From positions 2,730,001 to 2,794,000 of the forward strand of contig CM074135.1 in assembly GCA_037178625.1 (NCBI GenBank): a stretch of DNA of 64,000 nucleotides, written 5' to 3'. The number at the start of each line of letters is the position of its first letter. The stretch's first letter is position 1. The DNA is from Skeletonema tropicum. Taxonomy: Eukaryota > Bacillariophyta > Thalassiosirophyceae > Thalassiosirales > Thalassiosiraceae. This document shows, piece by piece, positions 1-12,077 of this stretch. The translations under genes and the position numbers were made by a program. The notes under the pieces are model-generated. The model was not told the origin of the DNA, searched no databases, and saw only the letters and a list, made by a program, of their open reading frames with translations.

Positions 1-1411
1 CTCTCCAATGCAAGGTGGGCGGTCTCGTCCATTGCCATTGCCGCCACAATGATGGCTCCTTGTGACTCTTGTGCAAGCAAGCCTTTACTCCTGGTGATGT
101 TGAATACGAGCCCTTGCTTTATCTACTCAAGTAAAAGTAATCAACGCACTGCTAAAGAGGTTGCTGCCGCAGCAAATGCTAAAAATACCACCCAACAACA
201 CAACGCAACTGATGGGTCGACCCCAGTGACAACAAAGGAAGAGCGCGGAGACGTGATGTGGTCTCCCACTTCTGGCAGAGACAGCGTTGAACTGTCTTTG
301 ACACTCGCATCACTGACACGGACTGCCGCTCCTACCGCAACAAGTCACCTGAGGCTGTCTCGAGGCAACAACAGCAATAGAGGGAGAAAATCCGCAAGTA
401 CAAAGAGGCTTGTCTTGAACGAGGCTAAGTGTATGGTCAGGCTCCCTAAAAATGGCTAATTTATCTGTTCTCAGCCGCTACTGGGGCTAACCTACCCTTT
501 TATAGGCTTAAAATGCTCGTCTCGATGAGCTTGTTCCAAATCAATGAGTTGCTTCCAAAAATAAAAAAATATTTTGTTAGCCCCATTCCCTAGCTTGCCT
601 TGGGGGTTAACCCCCAAAAAAGAAGCCCCATCTCCAATTTACCCTGGTCTTCAGCTCCATATCACAATTCATTTCACCACGATTCAAAACCTTGCCAAGC
701 AAAGCATGGATTTGAACTCCTCTCACTCTCAGCTTTCCAACGCTATGTTGATCACTTCTTGAAGTCAAATACTCATTGAGAACAGATTTGCTGGGGAGCC
801 TGACCATACACTTAGCCACGACTTGCCGGTCTCATCCTTGAGAGTTAGAGCTAGATATAGATACACCTCCTCCTCCTGGACAACTCTTTGCTATTGGGAA
901 TAATATCTTCTCACGGCCTGCAAAATTAGCACGGTGGATAGCTGGAGCTGGAGGCGCTCTGGAGAAATATAGGTGTACCCGAGAAAGGAGGACTTTGCCG
1001 CTAGTCACAAATACTATCTCATGAGGCAATATCAGCAATTTCGTTTATTTCAAAAGATGACAAAGGAATGGGAGCAATGCGTCCGATGATCCAGTGCAGC
1101 TCGGTGGGGTAAGATTAGAGAGTTGTTTTCAAACCACTGAAGAACACACTAGATCTCTGTGTTCAATTTAGGTCACTAGTTCAAATTATTCCTACAGTTC
1201 AATCATCATTATTTACGCGCACAAAGCAATATCTACCTTTCCTTGTTCATGCTTCTTGATCATCACATCTAATATACATGGGTATGGATGATCAATGTCT
1301 TTGTGTGTCGGGCAATGTGCTTCTTATTCTACTCTTTCAGTGCATCACATCGCCACGAAATCAATCCTGAATCTCTCATACTTACGTCCCCAGCTCACTT
1401 TTTTCACTCCC
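1..1411. other. No convincing gene; contains an inverted repeat
   Basis: Small open frames occur on both strands (for example 49-459 on the plus strand, 136 codons) but none shows a recognisable domain, a splice structure or a targeting signal. The plus frame ending at 459 and a minus frame starting near 819 both end or begin with the same peptide AKCMVRLP, because an inverted repeat lies there. The region is best read as repeat-derived or intergenic DNA downstream of the gene ending at 1412. Confidence 0.5.
423..817. repeat. Inverted repeat with ~300-bp loop
   Basis: A 24-bp segment at 423-446 recurs as its exact reverse complement at 794-817, and a second 11-bp segment at 462-472 recurs inverted at 779-789 in the matching order. 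The arms therefore span about 423-472 and 779-817. No target-site duplication was recognised. It could be a small foldback or MITE-like element or the relic of an inverted duplication. Confidence 0.7.
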
Positions 1412-3570
1412 TCAAAAGATCCACTCATGTGGTGCAGTAGTACTCGCACTACCATTATTCTTAACTTCTTCCGCTTTCTTCGACTCCTTGATTGCCTCAT
1501 CATACTCCTTGGCCTTGATATCGAATTCCTTCAATTCGTCCGTCGTGGAATGTTGTTGCCCCTCTGTATCTTTAGTAGTAGTAGTAGTAGTAGCAGCAGC
1601 AGCACGAGCATGTTTCAATTCTTCATTCTGTGCTTCGACTACTAAATTAAGTGCTTGATTGGACGTTTGATACATGGCTTGCTCGTCTTGGAGGAGGCTT
1701 TGGACATGAACCAGTTCTTCTTTCAAGTCTGGGGCGGGGGCAGTTCGCAGCAGGTATAATAGACACGAGAAGGAGATATTGTGTCAGTGTCGTTAGCAAC
1801 AAATCAAGAAAGAATAAAACACGACAGCCAGCATGCAAGCAACTTGGTAGACAAAAACAAATATATATTCTTACAATCAACCTCATCATCATGAGTCGTC
1901 ATCTCCTTCTTAGCATTCTCCACTACTTGATCCTTATACACATCCCACGTACTCTTCTTCGTTACATCCGACAAAGTATCCAGATATCCCTTGATTGGTT
2001 CCTTCTTGTGCAATGAAGATCCACCCTCTCCCGGTCCATATGTCGTCAAACTATCGAGGTACGAACTCTCTTCGAATGGACTACGTGGAACATGAACATG
2101 GTGATGATGTTGCTCAAATTGCTTTTGTTGGAAGAGTTCTGTTGCCTTTTTCGTTGCTTCTGCTGTGTGTATAAAAGATAGATACAATATGAAGGAAGTG
2201 ATGGTTGAGATGTGTGTCATTTCTGTACGATATATACAAAACGAAGTACACAACACTGCATTATATAATATAGTTCCAACTTTTTCCAACAACTTACCTT
2301 CCGAATCAGACTTGGGTTCACGTTCAAACATCATGGCAAACTTATTATACACGACACCACCACCATTCTTCAAAACTCGATTGAAGCGTGATGTTGATGA
2401 TGATGTTGTCTTCTTCTTCTTTTTCTTTTGCAACAACAACTTGGAATACTCCTTCCAGTTCATGGTACTCCCATCGTCATCATCATCATCATCATCCTTG
2501 TTGATGTACACTTCTTGAAAACTTGAATTCAAATTAGAGGCATAGCGACTCAACATCTTGGAAGAACTGGACGGAGAAGAAATATTCGAAGTCGACGTCG
2601 TCGTCGTCACGAGGGACTTGTTCTTGTCGTTGTATTGTCCAATACGATATGCCTTGCGAATTTCACTTGTAATTAATTGGATCATGTAAGTGTATCTACT
2701 AAAGAGACCTTGGATGATGTTCGTTCCACCCTTCTTATTCTTGTTGTTGTTCCTGCTCTTGCTGGTGGCGGTATCATCATTAGCAAGTGCTGCCACAAGT
2801 TGTTGCTGAGTAGTATCATCATCCGCAAGATTCTGCCACGCCATAAGTTTCAACAACTTGACATGTCCCCCCTCGGCCCAACTTGCAAGGGTGTGAGATA
2901 CGCCCAGTGCAAGTATCACATAGGCAAAGCTTAAGACTATTTCTCCCATGGCGGGAGGTAGTCCTTGGAATGGGGTAATGGTCAATCCACCATGAGGGAA
3001 GTAGTATGCAGTGGATAAGAGGGGTGTTATGGCAGTCGAACCTATACCTGTGGGATGTGTTACGAGGAGTGGTGTTGCTGCTGCTGCTGCATTTGCTACC
3101 TTGACACGTGCCTGAGTAACAATTAGAAAGGTCGATGCAATGGTAATACCAAGTTGACGTAATGATCGTTGAATATTCTTCTTGTACTCGTTGTCATCGT
3201 GATGATGATGAGATGACGACGAAGTGGTGGTGGTGGTGATGTCAAGAAGTGTCGAATGAGGCTTCTCCAATGAACATTTGGAATGATTTTGACGATTTTT
3301 GGTATTCCGATTGACAGTTCGATTGATTTGTGTTGCGGCCGTTTGTGTCGAAGTGGATGATAGGAGATTCTTCTTCTTTTTTGTGGTGGTTGTTGTCAGC
3401 AGCACCTTGTTGTTGTCGAGAGATGGTGGTGTTGGTGTTGGTTGGTCGAGATGATGGGGGTGAGACACAACATGATGATGATGGTTATTATTTTGGAGTT
3501 GAAATGCCTGTGCTACCGTCCAGGAGGAGGCTAGCAGGATGAGAAGTCGACTGGCTACGACTACGTTCAT
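1412..3570 (-). CDS. Plastid-targeted coiled-coil protein with W-x-x-Y motifs (paralog 1)
   Basis: Three exons, complement of 1412-1728, 1875-2162 and 2298-3570, give 625 residues in one frame. The introns have GTAAGT/CACACAG and GTAAGA/CCCCAG borders. The first intron (2163-2297, 135 bp) is a multiple of three with no stop, so it can be read through. The N-terminus is a signal peptide ending AQAFQ, the diatom plastid import type. After a low-complexity stretch comes a membrane-like segment leading into AEGGHVKLLKLMAW. Farther on lie WKEYSKLLL and WDVYKDQVV, then a coiled-coil tail ending with KAKEYDEAIKESK. The divergent neighbour at 3935 shares the EGG-VKL segment, both W-x-x-Y motifs and the tail, so the two are paralogs. 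I do not recognise the family. A structural or scaffold role in the plastid is only inference. Confidence 0.8.
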
Positions 3571-3934
3571 GGTGGTTAATGGTGATAGGAGGATGATGAT
3601 AGGATACTTGGAGGCGTAGTTGTTATGGCTAAGTGCAAAGCATCATGGTGTTGGTGTGATCGCGGCGGAAAGATATTTTTGGGCTTCTCAAAGTTGATGC
3701 GCTGAACCTGCCGGCCATCTGCCGAGGGTGTCTTTGAGCTCGGGTGCAGGTGTCAACTCATTTCAATAAATACCCTCGCTCGACAAAGGAGAAGAGCGTT
3801 CGGCTTCGGCCATCACATCAACGAACTATAAATAAACGCCAGGGCGATAGATTTATTGGAAGCATCCCAGAAGCAGCGAACTAAGCATCATCATAACATA
3901 AAATCATTTACATCACAGAATTGGAACCGGAACA
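3571..3934. promoter_or_regulatory. Shared divergent promoter region
   Basis: Only 364 bp separate the start codons of the two head-to-head paralogs. A TATA-like box TATAAATA lies at 3827-3834, about 100 bp before the plus-strand start at 3935. No equally clear box was seen for the minus gene. The arrangement suggests coordinated expression of the pair, which is inference. Confidence 0.5.
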
Positions 3935-5575
3935 ATGAAGAGCATCATCGTTGCACTCATCCTCTTCTCCTCGACGGCCACCACCACAACTGGCTTTCAA
4001 CTTGCATTGACAGGTAAAATCATCAACTATACTCGTCGTACGAAGACACCACCGTCGACTATAGTTACAGTAGGGTCGAGCCAAACATCAAGTGTTAGTA
4101 GCAGTGATGGTGGTGGAATCCGCAAGAAGATCTTTCGACGACGTAATCTATTCGACAGCCCGGCCGCAACACCACACACACCAGTGGAAACCCCAACAAC
4201 ATGCCTATCAGTATCGACCCATCGCAACAACAATGATGATACTACCGCTCAAGTAGTCAACAAGACGAAGAAGATCAATAACAAACGCATCATTGCACTA
4301 GTCACAACATCCTACTGTCTTCTTCTCTCCATCATTCATCGACCAACTGTAGCGTATGCTGCTGCTACAACTATCATCCCTCCATCACCATCATCCCTAC
4401 TCTCATCCACAACAACAACGTCATCCCAAATAATGATTGATCCAGCTACACTCACCACCACCACAGATGGATTCACTGTCCTCAATTCCAACAATAATAA
4501 CATGCTATCAAAACTGTTTACCACCACACTAGCAACGATTCAAATGAAACAACAATCCATGACCATGTTTGCACTAGCGCTTGGTATAACGATTGCACTA
4601 CTTAAATGTGCCGAGGGTGGATATGTCAAGTTGGTGGAGTTTATGGCGAGCAAAGTGTGTTTGGGTTATTATGGTATGAATTGTAATAATGATGTTGGTG
4701 ATAATAAGAGGAAGAAGGTCGTGGGTTGGAATGAGTATGTGCAACGTTTGCCACGTCGAAGAAAGGAGGGTGGTGTTGTTGCTGTTGATAAGGATGAACA
4801 TTATGGCAAGAAGAAGTTTGTTTTGGATAATAAGACTATGCTATTTCAACCACTTCTGACAAAGGTTACCAGAGGCAGAGGAGGTGAGTACGATACAGGA
4901 GAGTAGAAGGTAGCTGCTTGCTTTTGCACACGCATATCCAAACTTCTCACGCATCTAATCTCTCTCTGTCTCACTCACTCACACATGCTTCTAATTCACT
5001 GCTAATTCATCTTATCCACAACAAAAGATGATATCATGATGGAAAGGGCCAATCAATCCTATCGTGAAAAGCAGCACGAACAACATCAGCATCACGACAA
5101 AGACAACAAGTCTCTTTCTGCTACTGCTACTTCTTCTACACATCTTGACGACACACCATCATCACACTCTTCCTCATGGGACAAGTACAAGACCACCCTC
5201 CAAACACGTACCCAAACTCAAGTCGAACACGATGAAACTTCCGAAAAGTTACAAATACTCAAGAATCTAGTCACATGGCAAGATTACAAACATCTCGTTA
5301 CCGAATTGCAGAGAAAGAAGGAGGAATGTTCTAGATTGCAGGAGGAGGTGGATACTTTGACGAAGAGGTTACTTGAGGTGGAACGTACTACCGTACACCA
5401 CCATCAGCATCGTAGTACTCCTACTCCGGATGTAGTAGTAGTGGATAGCGATGATGGTGGTGGTGATTATGAGAAGGAATTGGAATTGAAGACACTTGCG
5501 GATAAGGCGAAGGAATATGATGAGACGATTCAGGAGTCAAAGGTGAAGAATGGTGATTCGGTTCGATGGCATTAG
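3935..5575 (+). CDS. Plastid-targeted coiled-coil protein with W-x-x-Y motifs (paralog 2)
   Basis: Two exons, 3935-4883 and 5028-5575, encode 498 residues; the intron has GTGAGT and AAAAG borders and restores the frame exactly. The N-terminus is a hydrophobic signal peptide ending TTTGFQL, a plausible diatom plastid targeting motif. A membrane-like segment (FALALGITIALLKC) leads into AEGGYVKLVEFMA, matching the divergent paralog. Three W-x-x-Y motifs follow: WNEYVQRL, WDKYKTTL and WQDYKHLV. The C-terminus is a charged coiled coil ending with ADKAKEYDETIQESKVKNG, again like the paralog. It is shorter than its partner mainly through loss of low-complexity sequence. Function is unknown. The shared promoter and architecture suggest the two act in the same plastid structure, which is inference. 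Confidence 0.8.
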
Positions 5576-6332
5576 GATTACTTTAGGTTAGCTGGGATAT
5601 ACATCATATGATAAAGGAACGAACATGAGAGAGGTTAAACATAGTGCATAATTCTAAACTTCTCGACTGATTTGTGTTGTGGATGAATGCCAAATGATGC
5701 TATGGGGAAGTAGAAAAAGAAAAAGGAGACCACAAACAAGATGAGGTCTTGTTTGGTTGCTCTAGAGCTAGATGATTTATTGAAATTGTTAGAATTATAT
5801 GAATTGAAAGTAATTGCAAGTGTTTCTCTGAGTGATCATTGTGTCTGGCTTCATTACTCCCTCGATTAACAGCTAGCTGGAGCATCCTCGCCTGTCTGCA
5901 ACAACCCGGAACTCCAAGGGAGAGAAGGGCATCATTAGGAGTGCAACACCTTTGAAAAACGAAGAAGCGCATGCAATCAACCTACGTTCTTAAAAGGCTC
6001 GCGGGTTGCGGGATCATACTTTCGATGGCTACTGTATGTACTGATCTGATTGAGTCGAGAGTTATTCATTTTCTTTTAGGCAGTCATCAACCAATTCACA
6101 TCGGAAATTGGAAACCTATCGGTATCAACCTCTTCTTCTTGCTGAACTTCGGTCGAAACTTCTATTCTCTTCCGTCATCTGTCACCTTCCGTCATGCACG
6201 TGCCTGTTGTGCCGAAGCTCCATGGTCATAAAAATAGAAGTATCGATGTCGATGTATCTTATCAACAATCCCAGCCTTTTTTCCGACCGACTCTAATATT
6301 GCCGCGCTACAGGAACTGCCTCCATCCGAATC
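5576..6332. other. Intergenic, nothing recognised
   Basis: About 750 bp between a plastid-protein gene and the ankyrin/KAP gene. Short frames on both strands lack domains or splice support. No repeat with another part of the window was noticed. Confidence 0.5.
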
Positions 6333-9300
6333 ATGTCTAACAGAGAAGAAGCAAAGGAACTGTTCGATCTCCTCGAGGAACAACCAAACGCCGAGGAAGT
6401 TCAAGCTCTGATCGACGAATATCCAGATGCAGTGAAGGAGAAAGATTTCCTTGGAGGCATTCCACTGCACTATGCCATCGAAAAAGGTGCGTCAGACGAA
6501 GTGATACAGCTACTTGTCAATAAATATCCGGATGCAGTGAAGGAGAAAGCTAAATGTGGAGACCTGATGCTGCACTTGGCCGCAGCAAAAGGTGCGTCGG
6601 TGGAAGTGATGCAGCTGCTCATTAATAAATATTCTGATGCAGTGAAGGAGGAAGATAATTTTGGAAAACTGCCGCTCCATATTGCCGCAAAAAAAGATAC
6701 GTCGGTGGAAGTGATGCAGCTGCTTATCAAAGAATATGCTGATGCAGCGAAGAAGAAAGATAGTTGGAGAAGGCTGCCGCTGCATCATGCCGCCGAAAAA
6801 GGAGCGTCAGTGGAAGTGATACAGCTACTTATCAAAGTATATCCTAATGCAGTTAAGATGAAAGATAATTTTGGAAACCTGCCGCTGCATTGGTCCGTCG
6901 AGAAAAGTGCGCCGAAGGAAGTGGTGCAGCTGCTCATTCAAGGATATCCGGAGGCAGTGAAGGAGAGAAATAATGATGGACTCCTGCCGCTGTCCCTTCC
7001 TGAAATCAAGGAAATATATGACAGGGTCGTAACAGTCGTCCAGAACTTGACAAGGAGCCAAGGTCTCCTTGGCGATCACGCCATAGGCGAAGATCTTCTT
7101 GGCGTGTCAGAAGAAGCCCAAGCGATTGCAGATACAATCGCCTTCAAGGACTTACAAACTCCATTTGTCGTTGGAATCATTGGGGGCTGGGGATCGGGCA
7201 AAAGCTTCACTTTCAACCTAATTGAGGAGCACTTGAAGGAAATACAAAAGTATGATCTTGCAAATGAGGTTGTCAAACTTCATTCCCCTTATGTAGGTCA
7301 TATCTACTTGATAAAGTTTGATGTATGGACATTTGCAAAGGGTTGCCTTTGGTCAAGCTTGATGAACCGTATCTTGACGGAACTCAACGACCAATTGTAT
7401 TTGGAGGCGGCAATTGGACCAGATCTTTTAAGGAAAGGTGTGAGTGTGATTGAACTGATGGGCCAATTCACTACAAGTGGCGAGATGAAGTACCTAGAAG
7501 AAGCTCTAAAGGACAAAGGAGTGCGACAAGTGATTGATGGATGGAAGCCAAGAGGTGGAAACATTACAAAAGCCTTGATTAATGCCACAAATAGTAACTA
7601 TGATGAGGAAGTGAACGAACTAGAAGAGAAAAAGCAAAAACTTCATTGCTTTCTAGCGTTGGAGGAAGTTACTGCAGAAAAAAATACCAAAATTGAACCA
7701 GAAATCAAGAAACTCCTCAACGACGCCTACAAGCACTACGCCGAAAATAATCCTGGTGATCCAATTCCTCAGACCGTGGACGCTGCAATGAATAGTGTCA
7801 AGCAATGTAAGGGGAGATTGTTGCGGTTCAAAAATTACTGGGACCTCGTGAAGGCAGGAAGATTGTCCCCGCTTTGGTTTGCAGTATTTCTGTCCTCATT
7901 AATAGTTGCTGTAACAATCCCATATTTTCTTGGGAGATTTGAAGCAATTGCTACTGCCATCGGGCCCTTAATTTCAGCAATATACGCTGTGTATAATAAC
8001 GCAAGAGAAAAATTGAGGTCTGCCCAAGCAGAGATTGCCAGAGTTGCAAGCGATATGCATATTGATAAACAGCAAGTTCAAAAAGCGTTGAAGGCAGCAA
8101 ATGAAGCACAGCGTCGCAGTGATGAATTCGACGTGGAGACACAACAAGGTGCTATACGGGCCTTAAATGCTGATATTAATTCTCTTGAAGATCGTGTTTG
8201 GCTCAGGGAGGGTGATTCACTGAACAAGGTAGTTAAAGACAGAATCGGGTCAAACATCTATGAGGAGCATCTAGGGGTAGTGCATCAGGCACAGGTAGAT
8301 CTCAAACACTTATCAGATGCAATATTGAGCAGCAACCAAAGAAGGAGCTTTCCGCGGGGTGATCCCCGCATTGTGCTATTCATTGATGACCTTGACCGAT
8401 GCCCGCCAAAGAAAGTTGTAGAAACTCTTGAGGCCGTGCAGCTGCTTGTGAACACGAAGCTCTTTGTGGTCATTCTGGCAATTGATGCTCAGTATGTAAC
8501 GCTTTGTTTGGAAAAGGAATATGAGGATATCCTCAGTCAAGAACAGCACCCATCTGGCTTAGATTACATCGAGAAAATAATTCAGCTACCATATCGCGTG
8601 CCACCAATAAGTGCCGAATACATGAAGGTATATCTTCAAGGGCAAATGATTGCGAAGACGAAGGAATCTCCTACATCCTCTCACCCAATTGATGATATTA
8701 GTGCACATCTCTTGTCTGAAAATGCAACAGGCGAGGCCACTAGTGATGAAGAGACGTCGATGATGGAGACAACACAATCTGCACCTCAAGAACCGTCTCC
8801 TGGAGCAGAGGATTCAAAAAGAGATGATGATATTCAATCTCCATCTGACGATGAGGAAACACCAATGATTGAGACAACGCAATCTGAACTAGAGTGGGTT
8901 CCTCTCCCTACTGAGGTACTTGCTTTCACTTGGGAGGAGCTAGAATTACTAGAAGATGCATCTGTGATATCCGGTGTCGGGCCACGCTCTGTCAAGCGGT
9001 TAGTCAATGTTTTCAAGCTCATGAAGATTATATGGAATCGTCGGGATCAAACGCCAGGTGTAGACACACCACATGGAGTGAGTATGAAGGAGGCGTGTGT
9101 ATTTATTCTGGCATTGTGTGCATCGAATTCCAAAAGCGTCAGCCCAAGGTTCTTGCTAGGATCGAAAAATCTACAACAAGAAGGCCTGCCGACTGTGGCA
9201 ACTTGAAAGACTTCATTGAAAAAGCTTTGGGGAAAATGGGGTCGGAACAGGTGGATGACGATCCTTTGAATATGATATGTGATGAGAAATGTAACCGGGT

Positions 9301-9424
9301 ATTTGAAAAGGTCATGTGGAAGGATGATAAAGAATGGAATCTAGTGAAGAAAGATTTGCGGCTATTACGATCCTTTTCATTTGTTGGGGAGTACAACGAA
9401 CCACTTCGTCGTACATTGACATGA
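6333..9424 (+). CDS. Ankyrin-repeat KAP family P-loop NTPase, frameshifted near 3' end
   Basis: The main frame (6333-9206) encodes 957 residues. Residues ~1-225 hold about six ankyrin repeats of the LPLHxAAEKGASVEVxQLLI type. A KAP P-loop NTPase follows, with Walker A GGWGSGKS at 284-291, two predicted membrane helices near 513-555 inserted inside the NTPase as the family shows, and Walker B FIDDLDRC at 683-690. KAP proteins are membrane-associated NTPases; ankyrin plus KAP recalls animal Kidins220. After KEACVFILALCAS the frame runs out, while the next frame continues with QPKVLARIEKS and ends LLRSFSFVGEYNEPLRRT at 9424. A one-base loss near the A run at 9132-9135 explains this and would restore about 1030 residues. 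It may be a real mutation, a sequencing error or an unusual intron. Confidence 0.8.
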
Positions 9425-9770
9425 CACGCATTCATACACAATTCAAGTTCGACATTGCATCCAAGTAGGATTTAATTGTAGGCTTACATTCGTAATGAAA
9501 ACTCGTGCACACTGTTTGTGTAGTACAATCTCATCCTTTGCCGTAGAAGAGTGCTTTTGTTGGGATTCCGCTTACGATTGCAATACCATGTGCGAAAGCT
9601 ATTCTACATATATGAACATGCCGACGATAAGAACTTTATAAAGTTGTAGACAACTTCGCGCCACAACACGCTGTAGTCCTCGGTTTATAGATTCCCTCGA
9701 TTGGGTGCGAAAAATAATTTTTTCCAGAAAAGTCCGCGATTTGGTTTTGGCGGGAGAATGTTCGGGAATC

Positions 9771-11301
9771 TATAACCTCTGAGAGCTCGTGCAGATTTTC
9801 AACCCGCCCAGGCCGAACAGGGTTGAAATATGCTAAATCACCCTAATATGCAGTCGAATTGAGCGCATTGAGGACCAATGCCTCCCAGTATCGATGCCGA
9901 TGCATCGCCCAACGGTCCTCCTAGCCCTCTGCCATGTCCTGGCCATGGTGGATCCACGACAACGGCTATTTCTTCGGTCGAAATGGAGTCAAAAGAGGAC
10001 GGAAATGAGCGAAATTTCGACGCCGCCGATCCAACATAGCTTTCGACTTCCATTGATTTCGTTTCTCGAAGTGTTTGGCTCACAGCAATTGGAGTGCCTT
10101 CCAGATGGTACGGGCGAGTTGAGCAATAGATTTACGTACAACAGTCGAAGAGGTGGATGTGCATGAGGAGAAAGGAAGACGCGGGGTTCATCGTTTTCGT
10201 TGGCAACATAAATGTTTTATTAGAGAATCACACATGCTGAATGAACTAGAAGTACATTCACAGGAGTTGGCGGCAATAATGGTCAACTTCAGCTAATGGA
10301 GACAAGACTCGCAGCTATGAAGAGCGAGGAAAAGTTGTACGACAAGAATGGAGTGCGAAAAGAAGAAAGCAATTGCTGCTGAAATAATTATCTGGAGAGA
10401 CGTCGAAAGAGAAGTTAAATTGTGGCGAACCGGGGTAGAAGGGATTCCATTGAAATAATGTAGAAATGGATTAAGTAAGTATACATTTCATTAACATTAA
10501 TATCTTTTACACGGAGGCGCGACTACGATCCTCAAAGTTGTTCGTCAAGAAACCTTCTACTTCTCTGACCTTTCCAAGTCACAATACGTTGTGCGCTGTA
10601 TTAAACACAGATTGATCGTGCCTTCAAATAGCATCGGAGATAAATCTCTCCTCTCTCAACCTCGCCCTCGCCTTCACTGAATGTAACAGGACGTACCAGA
10701 TGCTCAGACTTCTTATTTGGAACAATGTTCATATATCCTCCTTTCCTCGATCTCAATCCTTCTCCTATTTCTATGTTTTGGGTATCTTGATTGTGAGTCA
10801 ATGCAATCGTTTGTTGTTTGTTCGGCTTCTCTTTCTGTTTCGCATGATTGGGAGTGTCGGACGGGTGTTCGCTTTGTTTGCTCTGTAGCATATTTTCATT
10901 GCATTCACGATTCGGTTTCGCCGGTGTGATTGGATAGTCTTCTGGCATCACTCACGGTGAAAATGCCTGTTGCTGCTCCGATTCATTGCCATTAGTGTTG
11001 TTAAGGAGACGGTCGAGTTCGAGTAGTGGTGTGATAGGTAACATCTTTTGCTCTTCCCTTCGACGTTTCATCCGCCGATGGTGACGATAAAACGCCGTTA
11101 ATTTCTCCCTCACCGCTCATAATAGGGGCTTCGGTGACGCTGGGTGCTGGCAATCGATAGGGAGAGGGTTTGAGAAGGTGTTCCGGTGGTTCGACATGGT
11201 CATTGCCGGCCGAAAGTGGATCATTGATGTCGAAAGGGTGATATTTCAACCCTGTTCGACCTGGGCGGGTTGAAAATCTGCACGAGCTCTCAGAGGTTAT
11301 A
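9771..11301. repeat. Inverted-repeat element, 61-bp strong arms
   Basis: Positions 9771-9831 recur inverted at 11241-11301 with about one mismatch. Weaker similarity extends outward on both sides to about 9657 and 11405, where both flanks share a CGCTG-AGTCCTCGGT core. The arms enclose ~1.4 kb. No transposase domain or clear target-site duplication was seen, so it may be a non-autonomous element or an inverted duplication. Confidence 0.65.
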
Positions 11302-12073
11302 CGCTCGCAAGCTTCCCACCAAAAATAATATTGTGGCGCAAAAAATATAGCGGGGTGAAAAATTCGAAGAGCGTATCTACCGAGGACTGCAGCGTGCGCC
11401 ACAAGTTAGGCCAGTGAGAAGTCATTGTCTCTCTAGAGAGACACGGAAGCGCGTTGAGGTTGACCATACTTCACTCGGTTGAAAATCTCCCCCCAAACCA
11501 AACAACAGGGTGCCGCTTCTTCAACGTTGCTTGAAAAATGTCTTCATCATCCGACTCTATGGGGAAGTAGCTACACCTACACCTACACACGAAAAGAATA
11601 TTTACCCGCTATAGTGTCTGTATCTATCGCTGCGAATGATATTCTCATTGCCATTGCTCGTGCTCTGTGACAAGTAGGCCAGGCAAAGCAGAGCCAAAGC
11701 TACAATCTCGTACTTATCCTGATGTCGTCGTAGGGCTCCAAGCCAAGTTGGAAAATGAGAACGGAAATGAAAAGTTGGCAGACGTAAACGTATTCCGTGC
11801 TCCTCAATACTTTTCCTCTTCATTGTTCCACACATCTAGCTAGAGAGAGGATGCAGCATAAAACATTCGCCTTCTGCTTAGCTTATACTCTTTATCTTCG
11901 TTGAAGGATCCCTAAATTATTGCGATGTGATGCCAGTGTCATTGAAAAAAGTTGATAGCTTTGGTGAGAAGCAATTGAGCCCATCCGCCATTGAGCCCTT
12001 CCAAGGAGATTGTAGTAGAAGCTCTTCCAGGATGGTGGCAGTGCTCGGATTGGCAAAATGAGTACAGCAAAAG

Positions 12074-12077
12074 AAAA
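12074..12077 (-). terminator. Pol III T-run terminator after tRNA-Leu
   Basis: On the minus strand four T residues follow the tRNA-Leu discriminator base at once, and further T-rich sequence lies beyond. No T run separates the upstream tRNA-Ala from tRNA-Leu, so this looks like the terminator of a joint transcript. Confidence 0.6.

Larger units (their letters stand above)
9425..12077. other. Repeat-bearing intergenic region without a supported gene
   Basis: This 2.6-kb stretch lies between the KAP gene and the tRNA pair. It holds an inverted-repeat element (described separately) and several short open frames with no recognised domain, for example 10601-10951 and 11001-11402 on the minus strand. 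A gene cannot be excluded, but nothing in splice signals or protein sequence supports one. Confidence 0.45.

Noticed and set aside
1560..1605. Trinucleotide run as an independent feature
   Set aside because: It is coding, giving an Ala/Thr tract in the plastid protein, and is ordinary low complexity.
5700..6231. Two abutting 86-90-codon frames before the KAP gene
   Set aside because: Opposite strands, no domain, no splice signals; most likely chance.
9120..9140. Programmed -1 frameshift site in the KAP gene
   Set aside because: The sequence near the A run does not fit an X-XXY-YYZ slippery heptamer; a one-base indel is simpler.
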